From NCBI GenBank assembly GCA_015178975.1, contig WHVD01000027.1, positions 434,001 to 498,000 on the forward strand: a DNA stretch of 64,000 bases, written 5' to 3'. This stretch comes from Hysterangium stoloniferum (taxonomy: Eukaryota > Basidiomycota > Agaricomycetes > Hysterangiales > Hysterangiaceae). Made by a program: the position numbers and the translations under genes. Below the pieces are notes generated by a model that saw only the letters and a list, made by a program, of their open reading frames with translations, was not told where the DNA came from and did no database searches. Position 1 is the stretch's first letter. Every line of letters starts with the position of its first letter. Positions 12,370 through 25,134 of the stretch are shown in pieces.

Positions 12370-15191
12370 ATGCATTCTGCCAAGCCCATCGTTTCCTTGG
12401 CCGCCGACCTCCAGCAGCAGCGCCCGCCCATTTCTAGTTACAACCACAACCACAACCTCAACCATAACCCCTCTCTCAACGACAACAAACACGACGGCGA
12501 GCTCGTCCAACATAACCACGAACAAACCGACTCCCCTCAAAGTCCCGACGACAACGCAGACAACATGATGAGCGTACACCATGCCGTCGTCTCTGCAGGC
12601 GTACTAGGTGCAGGCATCCTTGGTGACGAACCCCCACGTCCAAAATCTGTCGATGAACGACCTGCCGTTGTACCATTCGTGCTACAGCGTGCGAAATATC
12701 CTTCTACAGCTGATCTGCTCCAGGTTCCCAATTCAGCAGCGAGATCTTCCCCAGACTCACAGGTCTGCCATTGTGCACCGTGTTTCGCTCCCCTCTAACC
12801 CACACTCACACAGACCCCTCAGTCATCTGTGGAGCTCCATACGCGCTTCTCTTTCACCCGCCGCAAATCCACTATGAACATATCTGAGTCTTTCCCTGCA
12901 GAACCTCCATCAATGCCTGATGGTAGCACACCGGCGAATAATAATACCGCAACAGGCCCATTTACTCCTACCCGTGTGCCCAAACATTCAGTCGCCGGAA
13001 CACTTCACGATCTCAAACGCTTTCTCAACCATCATATCCCACATCAAAACCAACACCAAAACCATTCACACCCCTCTTCCGCGGGACAGAGTCCCCCGCA
13101 CGCAACACCAACATCACAGCGCCGCGGGCCGCTGGCCCCACACTAGATGAATTTCCAATGTCCACAAGCCCGAATGTTGCCGTAAGTGCAGGGGCTGCCG
13201 CTGCTGACGGGAACACGCCTAATATCAGTCCAAACGGAAATCCCGCTCATAAGGGCTTCCCTGGCTTCATACACAAGCAAACCAAACCCCTCGTCAAGAC
13301 CAAGGAAAAAGACACTGGGGCTACGTCCCGACGGCGCACACCCTCACCTCCTATGTCCGCGAACGCTGCGCCTCCTTCACATACTTCTTCCAGCTCTTCC
13401 CCAGCTGCGTCTGCCCCTCGCTCGTCATCATCTACCCCGGTACACCCACATGTGCATGGCATCACATCACTCTCTTCGGCAACACAAGCCCACCTTTCCA
13501 AAAAGTACGGCAAGTGGGGCAGAGTCCTTGGCTCGGGTGCTGGCGGAACCGTCCGTCTTATCAAAGCCAGTAGCAAAAACGGCGGACACGTCTTTGCGGT
13601 CAAGGAGTTCCGTCCGAAGAGGAGCGGTGAAACCGAGAAGGAGTATCAGAAGAAGGTCACTGCAGAATTTTGTGTGGGCTCGACGTTGAAGCACAGAAAT
13701 ATCATCGAGACTGTGGATATTGTTTCGGATCACGGGCATTATTATGAGGTGAGTAGTTGTGCTGATATGTTTTAACAAGACTTTACGTGCTATACACAGG
13801 TCATGGAATATGCACCGTATGATCTATTTAGCGTCGTCATGTCAGGGAAAATGACCCGGCCCCAAATCTACTGCGTCTTCCGTCAAATCATCGACGGCGT
13901 AGACTACCTCCACGGCATGGGCCTCGCCCACCGCGATCTTAAACTCGACAATTGTGTCATGACAGAAAACAATGTCGTCAAGCTCATCGATTTCGGCACA
14001 GCGACCGTATTCCACTACCCTGGCAAGGCGCAAACACTCGCATCGGGTGTCGTCGGTTCAGATCCGTACTTGGCACCGGAGGTGCTCTTCGAAGAGATGT
14101 ACGACCCGCGTAAGACCGATGTTTGGAGTGTCGCGATTATATTCCTCTGTATGGTGCTGAGAAGATTCCCGTGGAAGATACCCGATGTGAAGACGGATCA
14201 CAGTTTCAAGAGCTTTGTCAATGCGCATCCCGATCTGTGTGTCAAGCCCCATATTAAGGAGAAAGATGACAAGGAGAAGACTGAGCCAGCACCACCACCA
14301 CAACAACAACAACATCAGCTCCTTGCACCCCCAGAACGATCTCAAACCTCGAGCACGTCGTCACACTCCTCCGGGGAGACAGCCTTGACTATCCCTCCCA
14401 CACACGAAGAGGAAGTAGACACGCAAAAAACCCCCACCGCCTCGGCCATGTTTACCACCACTTTCGAATCCAAAGACCTCTGTGCGACATCAAAGACAAC
14501 ATTCCCTATGCGCACCTCTTCGCCAGAAGAATACCCCTATGAGCTCGATCCAAGTGTGGTGCAGCTCGCGCGACCTGGATCATCGGCGGAGAGCGCACCA
14601 ACGTCACCAAGCGGAGAACGAGACGGTGCGTTCGCCGTCACCGTCACACCCTCAGCGGCAAGCGGAAGCCCTGCCACGCCACGACCAAGTCAAACACTAC
14701 CTCCTCCTCCAAAGACCGCACTGACACCGCCCCGGTCGCCAGCACTTCCAATCCCAGCGACCAGCTCATCGTCATCCTCTTCTTCGTCAGCGCCCACGCC
14801 AACCCGCACGCGTGCGACCGCACATGCGCCATCTCTTTCCAACTCTTCCGAGGCCGACTCTATCTTCCGGCTTCTGCCCCGCGAAGCACGCCCCGCGATC
14901 CGCCGGATGATGTTCATTGAGCCTGAGTCGCGCGTGACGCTCAGTGAGCTTCTGCGCGGGAAGGGTCGTGGGGGCGGGTTGCAGTGTATGTGTGGAGGTG
15001 TAGAGTGCGGAGGGGGGTTGAATGGGGAGAAGACCCATGATCATGGGGAGGTGGATGAAGAGGATGAAGGGGACGAATGGCTGAGGAGCATTGAGACGTG
15101 TTCAGCGTTGGGGGGGAGGACGCCGACTCATGACCATTCGAAGATTGTGGTGGATGAAAAACAGGGACGGAGGCGATTTTTCCATCATTAA
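12370..15191 (+). CDS. HAL4/5 (NPR1-family) Ser/Thr protein kinase
   Basis: This is a fungal-type kinase related to yeast Sat4/Hal4 and Hal5, which regulate cation uptake and plasma-membrane transporter stability. Exons 12370-12762, 12814-13090, 13147-13748 and 13800-15191 give about 887 residues. Residues 1-340 are a low-complexity Ser/Pro/His-rich region. The kinase domain follows, with the glycine loop [11 protein letters not shown] near 350, the lysine in [13 protein letters not shown] near 468, DFG near 488 and the PYLAPE segment. A roughly 300-residue Pro/Ser/Gln-rich insertion then separates the FPWK helix from the last C-lobe helices near 800. All catalytic residues are present. The start at 12370 was preferred over an in-frame ATG 72 bases upstream, which would add leader-like sequence. 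The second intron uses a weak donor (GTCCCC), but its 56-bp length and restored frame support it. Confidence 0.88.
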
Positions 15192-16026
15192 GCCTTGCAA
15201 TGTCGAGGACAGGCAGGGAGGCGGGCAAATTAGATGCTCGTAATTATTTGAAGATTTTTTTTTTTGTTCCCTCTCTCTCTCTCTCTCTCTTTTTCTTCTT
15301 TTGTTTGCTTTCTCCCCTGCCCCCCTCCTCCCGCCGTCTTTTACTTGAGCCCCTTCATACCCCATCACGTGCCAAGTGCATCGTGTGTCCTCACACGACT
15401 ATTTATTCCACCCCGCATCGCATTACTTCCAACCACTACACATCCTTAAATGTCTGCCACAATTGACACCGCACACACACACCTTACATCGACCGGTTTA
15501 ACCATAAATTTTGTACTATTGCACGCCGTACAGTAAGATAATATGCGTTGCTGGGACCCACTGTTTTCCGTCACATTTTTCGCATTCTTCGATCCACACG
15601 TCTTTTTTTTTTTTCTTCCTTGGCCATCTGCAGCCGGTTCTGGGGTATCAATTACATGGTCTCTCACTCTTTTTTTTTTAATTATTCAAGGGGGATGGAT
15701 GTTTGTTTGTACAACATTGATGATTTGTACGCTTAGATGACTTGGATGGATACGGTATATTAATTCATGATACGACGTTAGCGCACTCGCATGCCCTTGT
15801 CTCAGTTAATGTTCTTTCGACTCGTCCGGTTGCCATTCAAATATTCGACCATTAATTGCCTCGGTAGTGGCTGTTGCCGTAATTCCAGAATTGATTCAAT
15901 TTTTTTTTTTCGCTGGCAAGAATCTTGGAGGAACGTTACCCTTACCCCTCGCACTCGCAAGACTCGTAAGAATCTCATAGATGGCGGTCGGCTGGTTTGA
16001 GTTATTATCTATTGTCGCGCAGCCGT
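15192..16026. other. Intergenic; 3' regions of two convergent genes
   Basis: The spacer holds a short CT microsatellite near 15271-15291 and several poly-T runs (15250, 15603, 15670, 15900). No gene is seen. Confidence 0.6.
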
Positions 16027-17763
16027 CTACAATTCGTCATGCTTGCCTTCCCAGTGCGGGTCTTCATGATCTCCGTCGTCGTCCCCTTCATCATCCATCT
16101 CCTGAAACTCCTCCTTCCACATCAATGTGTCAATACCCGCCGCCTTCATAGCCTCTGCCAACGTCATCCCCTTTTTCTCCTTGTTGATCGCCTTCTTCCC
16201 GCTCGTGTCTGGTTTTGCCTTTTCCTCCATTAACAGCGTGTCATCCACAGCGATGTAGAACTCCCCCTCGTTTTCCCCTCTCTGTACTTCAAACACCGCC
16301 ATGTCCTCCACGCCCTCTCCGACGTCCCGGCCTAGCATCTTCTCAATGGCACGTTGCAGCACCTTTATTCGTTCTGTGAGCGTGTTCTTAGGCGGCTCTT
16401 CGGGTACGACCGGCGGGGGGGGTGGACGTATCTTCTTTCGAGGAGCTGGGAGTTCAGAACGTGGCGTTAATTCGGGATTGAGGACTTCGCGACATCGAAT
16501 CGCCGCTTCAGGCATCTGCTCCAGCCGTGACTTGAACCCAGGCTCGCCGCAGAGGCGGGGCGTGTGGATCACCAGGACATACTCACAGGTCCGTGTTTCC
16601 TTCACGAACAGAACCGTGTCGGTCATCGTCATGGAGCAATGGAACTGGCAGTGGCCGACGTTATTGCCATTTTGCGTGTTTAGCCTGAAATGTGCGTACC
16701 TGAACCTCGATCTCACGTGGCCGTCCAGTTTTATCGCACACAGTGCCGTCACCCCATCGCTGGACGAGATAGCGTTGGCCCGCGCCCTGGCGTGCCAACT
16801 CGAGATTATTCGCGAGTGTCAGCTCGTCATTCACGGATAGCTGTCCATCCGTGGTGCTCTCTGCCGAGGGTGACTTGCCAAGGGTGTATGATTCCCACTG
16901 ATAGCCGAGGATGCACCCGAGCCGCCGATCAAAAACCAGAAATCATCAAAGCTAAAGCAGACAAGCGCACCTCGGGATCCTCTTCGACGACGCGGCCTCC
17001 TGTGAAAAGAAAAGCTGGTAAAGAGGTCGTTCCGGAGAGAATATCTGATGCTCGCTACCAGGCGGGTGGGGAAATGCCCCCGGGAGCTCCCTAAATTGTC
17101 TAACGTGCTGATTGTGGCAATAGGAATACGTAAACCAGGCTTGCCGGTGCTTAATTCAGGGATACATGAGCAGGGCGGGTTTAAATTTAGCTTATTGTAC
17201 ATACATAAAGACATGTGCCCGAGAGCGGTTGGAGGAGAGACCAGCTGTGAGTGGGTGTAACGGGGGCATTCATTTCGTCTGATGGAGGAGGGGGCAGCGA
17301 TGGTGCTGGTGGAATGAGGCACAGGTATGACCTAGAGGGGCCAAGACGCATATGTTCCAAAGTGGGCGATAATGTGGTTTGCTGATCATGTAATGGGTGA
17401 TCCGACTTTATAGGATGTTCCTGCTGCATTGGAATAAATGGATTTAAAAACTGGATAGTGGATAAAGACGAGAGCGGGACATACATCCAAGGGGTGCTGC
17501 GCTGTGGTGCCCGATTCAATTTCTTTGGGAGGGTTGGCATGCCATTGACCTAGAAACTCAAGCTCGCCTCCCTGAAGACCATTCTTCAGCCATTTTTGAG
17601 CTGTTTCGTTCGACACGGGGAGGCCATTGAGGAAAGAGACACGGTATTTTGGAAAGGCATAAAGGTCCTCTGGTATCGACTGGTGTATATTGGCTGCATG
17701 GAGGAGAGGAGGGAGGAGCAGAAGAGCGTGCAGCAGTCGTCGCAGTGGTAGCGGTGACAGCAT
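16027..17763 (-). CDS. YOS9: Yos9/OS-9 ER quality-control lectin
   Basis: This ER-lumen lectin recognises trimmed N-glycans on misfolded proteins and passes them to the Hrd1 ubiquitin-ligase complex for ER-associated degradation. Six exons (17763-17485, 17423-17205, 17149-17059, 16999-16971, 16897-16700 and 16644-16027) encode about 477 residues. A leucine-rich signal peptide covers roughly residues 1-25. The family block FPKYRV.FLNGLP follows, with GLQGGE near it. The MRH (mannose-6-phosphate receptor homology) domain lies at about 163-301, with GTCLY|HRQAWFTYSYCHN, VRQFRE, WESYTLG, FHCSMTMTD and HTPRLC. The protein ends in HDEL, the classical ER retrieval signal, which also confirms the frame of the last exon. 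The Cys residues expected for MRH disulphides are present. Confidence 0.94.
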
Positions 17764-18658
17764 ACCAGATGGGATAGGGCACTGGAGAATTATTCGACAT
17801 TATTACCTAATAATTGGGGAATATTCACGGGACTGCCGGATTGCCGTTTTGGGACTCCGTATGGACTCCGCTCATCGCTGGGGTCGCTCACAAGCTCCGC
17901 TGCATCCGATATTTAATAGACATATTTGGGGGGGAATTTTGCATATGATTTATGGGGTGACATGTGTTCAGGGGAGCGTGTGCTTGACATGGGAGTAATG
18001 GAAAGAGTAATTGTTAATAGTAATTTCGAGACTATTCCCATGTGGTACTAGTCTGGTTTGGCTGAGGCGAGCTAGAAGAAATTGTCTGAGTGGGTTTCTA
18101 CAGCCAGAGTGCCAGGCCAATCTTCCGGGGGGAGATCCACGAATATATATCAAAACAATCTAGAATATATAGCGAGATACTGATTGCACAATAAATATAT
18201 ATTCAGGATATAAATCAAGATATAATACCATCGATGATATTATGATATTGTTCCTCGCTAGACGTCAGACGGGCTCAAATAAGATTCTAATCCAGACGAA
18301 AATGGCTCCCTTGCAGCCACGCAGGAGCGCCCACATTATATCTCCTCACCTGTCACTCGTTCGTTCTGGCGAGCGACCGAAGAAGCTTGCCCAATACGGA
18401 TCGAAACACGCAGAAAATTGTTTGACGCAAAGAAGATTACTTATAATAATACTCACAATCCAACGCCTTTTCCTGAAATCCTCCCCAGCCAATTACCCCC
18501 TTCTCCCTTTTGCCGCAGCGGAGTTGTCTTTTTTCCGGCACGCGAATATCATAAAAAGTCAATAAAGACGTCCTTGAGCCCCCGACTCCCTTTTTACTAC
18601 TTGCTATTCCCTGCACCGTCTTCCGCCCCTCCCGAATCCCCCCTCGCTGCCGCCCCCC
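17764..18658. other. Divergent intergenic region
   Basis: This lies between the start codons of the Yos9 gene and the AT-hook gene, so it should contain both promoters. I see AT-rich tracts around 18140-18240 and a pyrimidine-rich leader before 18659, but no site I can name with confidence. Confidence 0.5.
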
Positions 18659-19282
18659 ATGTCTGAGAAAGAGAAAGTCGACGACTCAGCCGCCGCCCCA
18701 AAAAGACCAGACACAGACAAGGCGGGGTCTGAACAACGCATGTTCCCCGCACTCTCACGCACCGTGCACGTGCTAATTCATACTCTTTCCCTTTCCAGAA
18801 GTGGCCGATACTGCAGCAGCCCCTGACGCCCCCGGCGTTGATACCGAGCTGCCTAAAGAGAAGCGTGGTCGTGGCCGCCCCAAGGGCAGCAAAAATAAGA
18901 AGTCTGGTGATGGCGCGGCCTCATCAGCAGCCCCTTCGGGCGATGCGACTGGCAAGCGTAAGCGCGGCAGACCACCCAAGGTATGTCTGACACCTTCTGG
19001 TTGTTGTCCCGCCGTGGCCCGTTGTCTGACGTGTTTCCGCGCTGGCCCTTGCAGGAGAAGCCTGCAGAGGCTACTGCAGATGAGACGGGAGGTGAAGAGT
19101 CGCCCACGAAGAGACCGAGAGGCAGACCTCGCAAGAACCCTGCTCCCGAGGCCACCAACAAGGACGAAGATGAGGCTGGCGAAGCCGCCGCCGGTGCCGG
19201 CGCCCCTGCGACCGCGACAACTGCAGCGGGCAGCGACAGCGCATCTCCCAAGAAACGAGGGCGCCCCCCGAAGGCGGCCTGA
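18659..19282 (+). CDS. AT-hook (HMGA-like) DNA-binding protein
   Basis: This is a small, charged nuclear protein expected to bind the minor groove of AT-rich DNA and act as an architectural chromatin factor. It carries four AT-hook cores (GRGRPKG, KRGRPPK, RPRGRPRK and KRGRPPK) separated by Ala/Glu/Thr-rich linkers, with no other domain. The model uses exons 18659-18737, 18799-18980 and 19055-19282, about 162 residues. The first intron is the weak point. Exon 2 needs one carried-over base, and none of the nearby GT donors gives that phase. A GC donor (CAAC|GCATGT at 18738) does, giving a 61-bp GC-AG intron. The start codon and first exon are therefore tentative; exons 2 and 3 are firm. Confidence 0.75.
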
Positions 19283-21115
19283 GTCGTCGCCGCCGCTTTC
19301 CGTTCACGTTCTCACTCCTCAATGACCCCACGAATGTTTGCTCCGCCTTATCCCTCCATTGTCGTTGTTGCTGTCATAATTCGCTCGCGTATACTTGCCT
19401 TCCTCGTTATCGTACACCCAGGCCTGGTTGTAACTGTTTACTTCTTGTTTTTTTTTTTTACATGGACGGTCTCACAGGGGACATTCTCACGACACGGCCC
19501 GCCCGATGTTGAAAGGGCCGGCGCGAGGACGTCTAGAACGACCATAATTAAATTTCTCGACATCAACGGTACATACTGCGATACTTGTTTACGTTCCATA
19601 AGCCTGTTGCCCACCCGTTTCGAGGGCTTACTCACACGGCCGCCAACTCGATTTGCAGATACCGATGCCAAAACTGGTTATGGCGATTCCTATGACGTGA
19701 TTGTACATTGTTTGTTGTCTTACTGTCCTCTTTTGTCTCGCGATGTTAGCTTATATCAGGTCTGAACCCCTCTCTGCCTTATGCAGTCTCTTTGGGATTA
19801 ACGGTGGTGCAAAAGAGTTAACTCGTTGGATCGGCACCCGACCTCCTTGAGGAGTGATTATTTTGTCTGAAAAGCGGAGGGATGAGTCGCGCGCATATGA
19901 GGGTGTGATTTCGGTGTGCGGACTGGAATTGAAGCGCGGAGGATGCTTAGGATGGGAACTCCTGCGGAAACGTTGACTGATGCTCTCTTAGGACACGAAT
20001 TCAGGCTTCACCCGTGAATCGGAACAATAGTGAGATGGTATCGCGAAATATTAAATATAATACTCCGCGGGTCATTCAACGGTAAGGTTTATTATCTATT
20101 CGCAAAAAGATTACTCCCGCAGAACAACAATATTTGGTACGGAGCCTCGTGGAAAAGGACATTTTCCGAAGATTTATTCGGAATTGTCCAATTACCCCTC
20201 TCTGCAGCCATGCGGAATTGGCAGCGCGTGAATTACCCTGATTAATTCAGCCTCCGATATTTGCGCAAAAGAGATGGATGCAAATATCAGTAAATATTTG
20301 TCCTTGATACCCCGATTGCGTTTAATCTCTAATCATCGGAAATATTCTGATAGATGATGACGAAGACGCGAATAATACATCAGAACTTGACAGAATGCCC
20401 AGGGTCAGAGGGACGATAAACGACGAAACACAGCAAGAAACGCGCGTCTCCATCTTCGTCCTGTCCCGCTGGGAAATTTAAATGGGTTTCGACATGTCAT
20501 GATGATTATTATTGGCGGCATTTGACATTCCAGTGTTTGAATCGACACTTCTATCTGTTAAATCGTGTCTGATATTACTGAATAGCGTTCGTCAATATGC
20601 CCCCGGGGCTGTTAGCATCCTACGCGATAAGACAATATCAGAACGTGGCGCTTCGTTCAAAAAATTCGATTAATTACTCGTTGTCAAGCTTGTCCAAGAT
20701 TTCCTGCGCAATTGATAACAAAACGGAGACTAATTATTCAAGTCTGGCCTCGCTTTTAGAAGATCGTAACGAAGCTTAAACTTGTGTCTGGTGGATGGAC
20801 ACCTTCCTAAGTCCGGACACCTCCATCTAATTTTGAATGAGACCGACTTTTAGCAATTAATCACTACAATCTTGGATCAAAGGGAACAAAATAAAAAAGA
20901 CAGCCTCCGGCTGTGCTGCGCTTATGCAGTTGTTCCCCGGCCAAACATTTGTCCACCGAAGCGACAGAAGTCAAGGAAATATGTATTATGCAAGCTTAAG
21001 CTCCCGTATATATCTTCTCTTGTCATTATTTCACATACACAGCCATCACTGTGGGATTCAGGCGGAGTCCGTGTGGAGCGAGCCTCATGTATGTTACTGC
21101 CAACCAGCTAAGACC
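19283..21115. other. Intergenic, no gene seen
   Basis: The spacer runs from the AT-hook gene to the kynureninase gene. Open frames are short and lack known motifs. The promoter of the kynureninase gene should lie at its right end. Confidence 0.5.
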
Positions 21116-22993
21116 ATGCACCAAGACCCACTCGTTCTAGACACGCACGACGAGCAGCAGTGCTATTCAGGACACTTTGTCCTCCCGACGAATAAGAGCA
21201 TTGGCGCACACCGCGTCCCGCCTGAGGATGGTTAGTTGCAGTTACCGCCCGCGCGAGGCATCTGATACTCACAATCGCCCCGGCTCTAAGCGGGCCAGAC
21301 GTGCGTATATCTGTGCGGAAACTCCCTCGGGGCGATGCCCAAACGGTCCGCAGAACTTGTGAAAGAAGAGCTTGCCATCTGGGGCACTTGGCGAGTCCTG
21401 GCTGTGGTGCTCCTGCCCCTGGCATAATTAATCATTGTAATGCCATTCAGTGCTGTAGAAGGCCACTTTTCCCACCCTATGCACAGGGAATGGAAGGACA
21501 TCACCGATACGGTCAACGCGCCCCTAGGCCGTCTTGTGGGTGAGAGCCATACGCTGATTTCGGGTACTGGCGCGCTTTATTTCTTCATCGTTCAAGGTGC
21601 TCAGCAGAATGAAGTGGCTTGCATGGGAACACTGACGTCCAATTTGCATCTAATGATGAACACATTTTATAAACCGACCAGGCATCGTTATAAAATCCTG
21701 TGCGAAGCAAAGGCATTCCCGTCAGACCAGGCAAGACTCCTCTGAGCCTATGCCTTTGAAAATCACTATTTACACGTGTCATCTCCGCAGTATGCGTTTG
21801 CTTCGCAAGCCAGACTGCACGGCTTTGACCCAAAAGACGCCGTCTTTGAAGTCCATCCGCGTCCGGGCGAGTACACTCTGAGAGAATCTGACATCACGGA
21901 CATAATCAAGAGCGAGGGATCAACCATTGCTTTGGTGCTATTCAGCGGTGTCCAATACTACACCGGTCAATATTTCCCGATGGAATCCATTACGAGGGCT
22001 GCGCATGCGCAAGTGAGTCGCCGGTAGCAACGCCTACTCTCCGACTTACCTACAACAGGGCTGTATTTGTGGCTGGGATCTCGCACATGCTATTGGTAAT
22101 GTCCCGGTGTCTCTTCATACATGGGAGGTAGACTTTGCTGTGTGGTGTTCCTATAAATACGTCAACTCGGGGCCAGGGGGTATTGGTGGCCTGTTTATCC
22201 ATGACAGTTGGGAGGGCAAAGAGGCACCGAAGTACAGTCTATCCCTTGCGAGCTGCATTTCGTCCCTGACCTTTCAAACAGGTACGCGGGATGGTGGGGC
22301 CATGATCCTAAGACGCGATTCATGATGCCGCCTGATTTTGCTCCTATCCGCGGCGCACAGGGGTTTGTGCAGTCTAATCCGTCGGTCTTAGCTACTGTTT
22401 CTCTGCTGGGCTCTCTTCAGGTATTCGAGGAAGCTGGAGGCATCGTTCCGCTCCGCAGGAAATCTATCAGATTGACGGCTTATCTTGACCAGCTGCTGCG
22501 AAAATCGAAATATTTCAGGGAGCTTTCTGACGCAGGACTCTCGCCCCCGCACTTCAGAATTATAACGCCGAATGATGCGGAAGGCAGAGGCGCACAATTG
22601 TCCTTATTGTTCTTCCCTCCGTCGAGTGGTGTCATGCAGAAGGTGGACCAAGCCTTAAAGTTACGTGGCGTGATTGCAGACGAACGTCAGCCAGATGTCG
22701 TACGGCTCGCACCGACCCCGCTTTACAATACCTTTGAAGACTGTCGAAGAGCTGCAGTAGCTCTTGAAGAAGCCTTTGGCGAGATAGATCATGAGGCAAG
22801 GCGGAATTCTCTTCCTATGCATAATCCTCACACGCCGTTAATATCCAGATACCATGTTAAGCATTTAAATAGATTTGCATTTATGAGACAATTCATATAC
22901 GTGAGCCAAGTAGCACCTCGAAAACAACGTGGTAGGGAAATGTTCTTGCTGTTTTTATATCCATTTCTCGATGCGAGGGTGCTTATTTATTAG
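21116..22993 (+). CDS. BNA5: Kynureninase
   Basis: This PLP enzyme cleaves kynurenine and 3-hydroxykynurenine to anthranilate or 3-hydroxyanthranilate plus alanine, in the cytosolic tryptophan-to-NAD pathway. Seven exons (21116-21214, 21299-21390, 21451-21539, 21597-21730, 21791-22012, 22059-22231 and 22282-22993) give about 506 residues. Family motifs are [25 protein letters not shown], the PLP-lysine segment [11 protein letters not shown], and AGWWGHD after the next intron. Two introns appear to start with GC: CAG|GCAAGA at 21731 is firm, and TTG|GCGAGT at 21391 is very likely because no GT donor gives the right phase. The first intron (21215-21298, 84 bp) is the least certain. About 60 residues follow the usual C-terminal helix and look unlike the family, so the end may be extended. 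Confidence 0.9.
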
Positions 22994-25134
22994 ATTTCCT
23001 TTTTTTGCCTGCCACATGTGCCAATTTCAAGCCAGCGTCTTAATGTGCTCACGCTGGTCCTGATGGAAGGGTAAAAACGTGTTAAACCAGAGGCGGAGTC
23101 TGAGATGCGAAGATTTAATTCAAGACGAAAAAAATTCGCGGTGTCGATTGGTAGCACTAGACTTGTATTCTCTGCGTGCCTCCTTTTGATAATAATTTGA
23201 GTTTGTGCCAGGGAATAAACCAAAAAGGGACATACGGATCGCTCCCCCCTGTAGGGTCAATGGGCTGTCATATGCAGATGTCATGCTTCGTTTGGCTTCA
23301 ATGTCAATTAATTAGTGTTTGGCTACGAACGATCAATTGCTGCTAGTCATCGGCTTTCCCGAATATGGTGCGATGATCTAACCTTCGAGAATGGGCGACG
23401 CTTCTTAGACAGGAGAAGGGGGCTGGGAGAATAGAAGTCTCTGATACTCCTTCGTGACGCATCTGAAAAGAGTGTTGTGCTTGGAGCACACGCGCCGTTT
23501 TGTTTTGCTCGATGTTCCCTTGCCCGTTCTGATGTACATCAAAGGGCGCAGGCCGAGGCCGAAGTGTATATAAGTGGGCGAGTATCCTTGCAGCTATCCC
23601 AGGGACGTTTTTCACATCAAGGTCATGTGAAGGGCTCGATCGATGGGTACCCACGAAATGAAGACGCATCCGACCTGGACTGATTAATTATGTCCTATTT
23701 TCGGGGAACGCGCAATCCAGTCGCACAGCTGTGGAGATCAGGCATCGATGTATTCTCAAAGCAGGCCCATCAGGTGTCGCACCGTGGTAGACTTACGGCA
23801 CGCCTTGGAGCTGAAAGGGTCGCAGCGTCATGGGTGCAGAAGCCAGCGCGACTCGGACTCGGACTCGGGGGGCCCAGTGAGTGATGGCAAGCTGCGCGAT
23901 CGATGCTGCTGTCAAGGATGTATACTGTGTAATCGCCGTCGAGTATATCCCAATCCACGTCTGTCATTAGACGAATCTTGGCAACTCAACCCAATCAGCC
24001 TGCGCGCGACATACTGCGAAGGAACGAATAATATTAATACGCGATATTCGGCTGTTATCCTGCACTGTCATTCCCACTCCTCACCAAGTAATATATTCAG
24101 GTGACATATTACAACCATGCAATATTTTCTATACGCGAATATACACTTTGTTTCAGCACCTTGCTGTCAGGACGATATAATAGCGGAATTCTGAGGGTCG
24201 CCGTTCTGACGCTGCGAGACTTGTGGAAATATTATCCGCGCAATAAATGACGCGCTGCGAAGAACGTGTGGAAATCGATATTATCATGCAGAAGCGCAGG
24301 AAATGTAATAAGCTGCGCAAATGAATGAATGGGAGGCGGGAAATACACAGTATTTGTTCCCCAGTGCACTGTAAAGTCTAAGTTTAAATTCTTGACATCT
24401 TCTCTAGCGTCTCTAGACTGAACAGATAAGCAAGGTATCCGTGGTTTACTGGGAAAATACGGAATATCCCAAATATTGCAAAGCAATCCCGGCTTGCGTG
24501 CGCGGGATAATCTCAGATATAATGCGCGCAGGACAGTTGGTACCTAGAGATATATATGCACCCTGTTTCAGACCTGTTTAGAAATATATCACAGATCATG
24601 TGTGTTGCAACAGGCTCTTCGACTCGGGGGCACTTGTCTCCTTATTTAATTAATCTGTCGACGTGTCAGCCATATCCTTCAGCGTCCATGTCAGAGTCGT
24701 CCTGTTGAATTGAGTCTTAAAAATACTAATAATTTATTGCGAAACACAGGCCCGCCACACACGGGGGCTGCGTTCTGGCTAATACGACATGTGCGCGCAC
24801 AAGCGGCCTTTCTTCAGATAAGCGTCGGGTTATTGTAAATCCATGTCAGTTGTCATAGTGAACTTTGTCCCAAGTGATCAAGATAAATCTCTCCAAAGGG
24901 TTGACCCTAAATGCTCCTCGTGAGCAAAGTCTCTTCACCCTTGGTTCATGACATTGATCACGCTTCCATCAGTGTGGACTGGCCGAGTTCCAAGCGTAGT
25001 TACAGAGAGCCGGTGGGTCGTCTCCCCAATACAATATAACCAGATAATTACAATAAGGAGGGATGAATAAACATTATAACAATAAAATAAAAACATATCG
25101 GCAAGTTCAAAATCAGACGCACTACAAAAAAAAG
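22994..25134. other. Intergenic, no gene seen
   Basis: About 2.1 kb separates the kynureninase stop from the GST stop. Overlapping frames near 23343-24104 on both strands show no domain. I see no repeats or RNA genes. Confidence 0.5.

Noticed and set aside
16301..16840. 179-codon plus-strand frame
   Set aside because: It lies antisense to the firmly identified Yos9 exons and shows no domain.
23343..24104. Overlapping frames between BNA5 and the GST gene
   Set aside because: Short, on both strands, without domains; no splice combination gave a credible protein.
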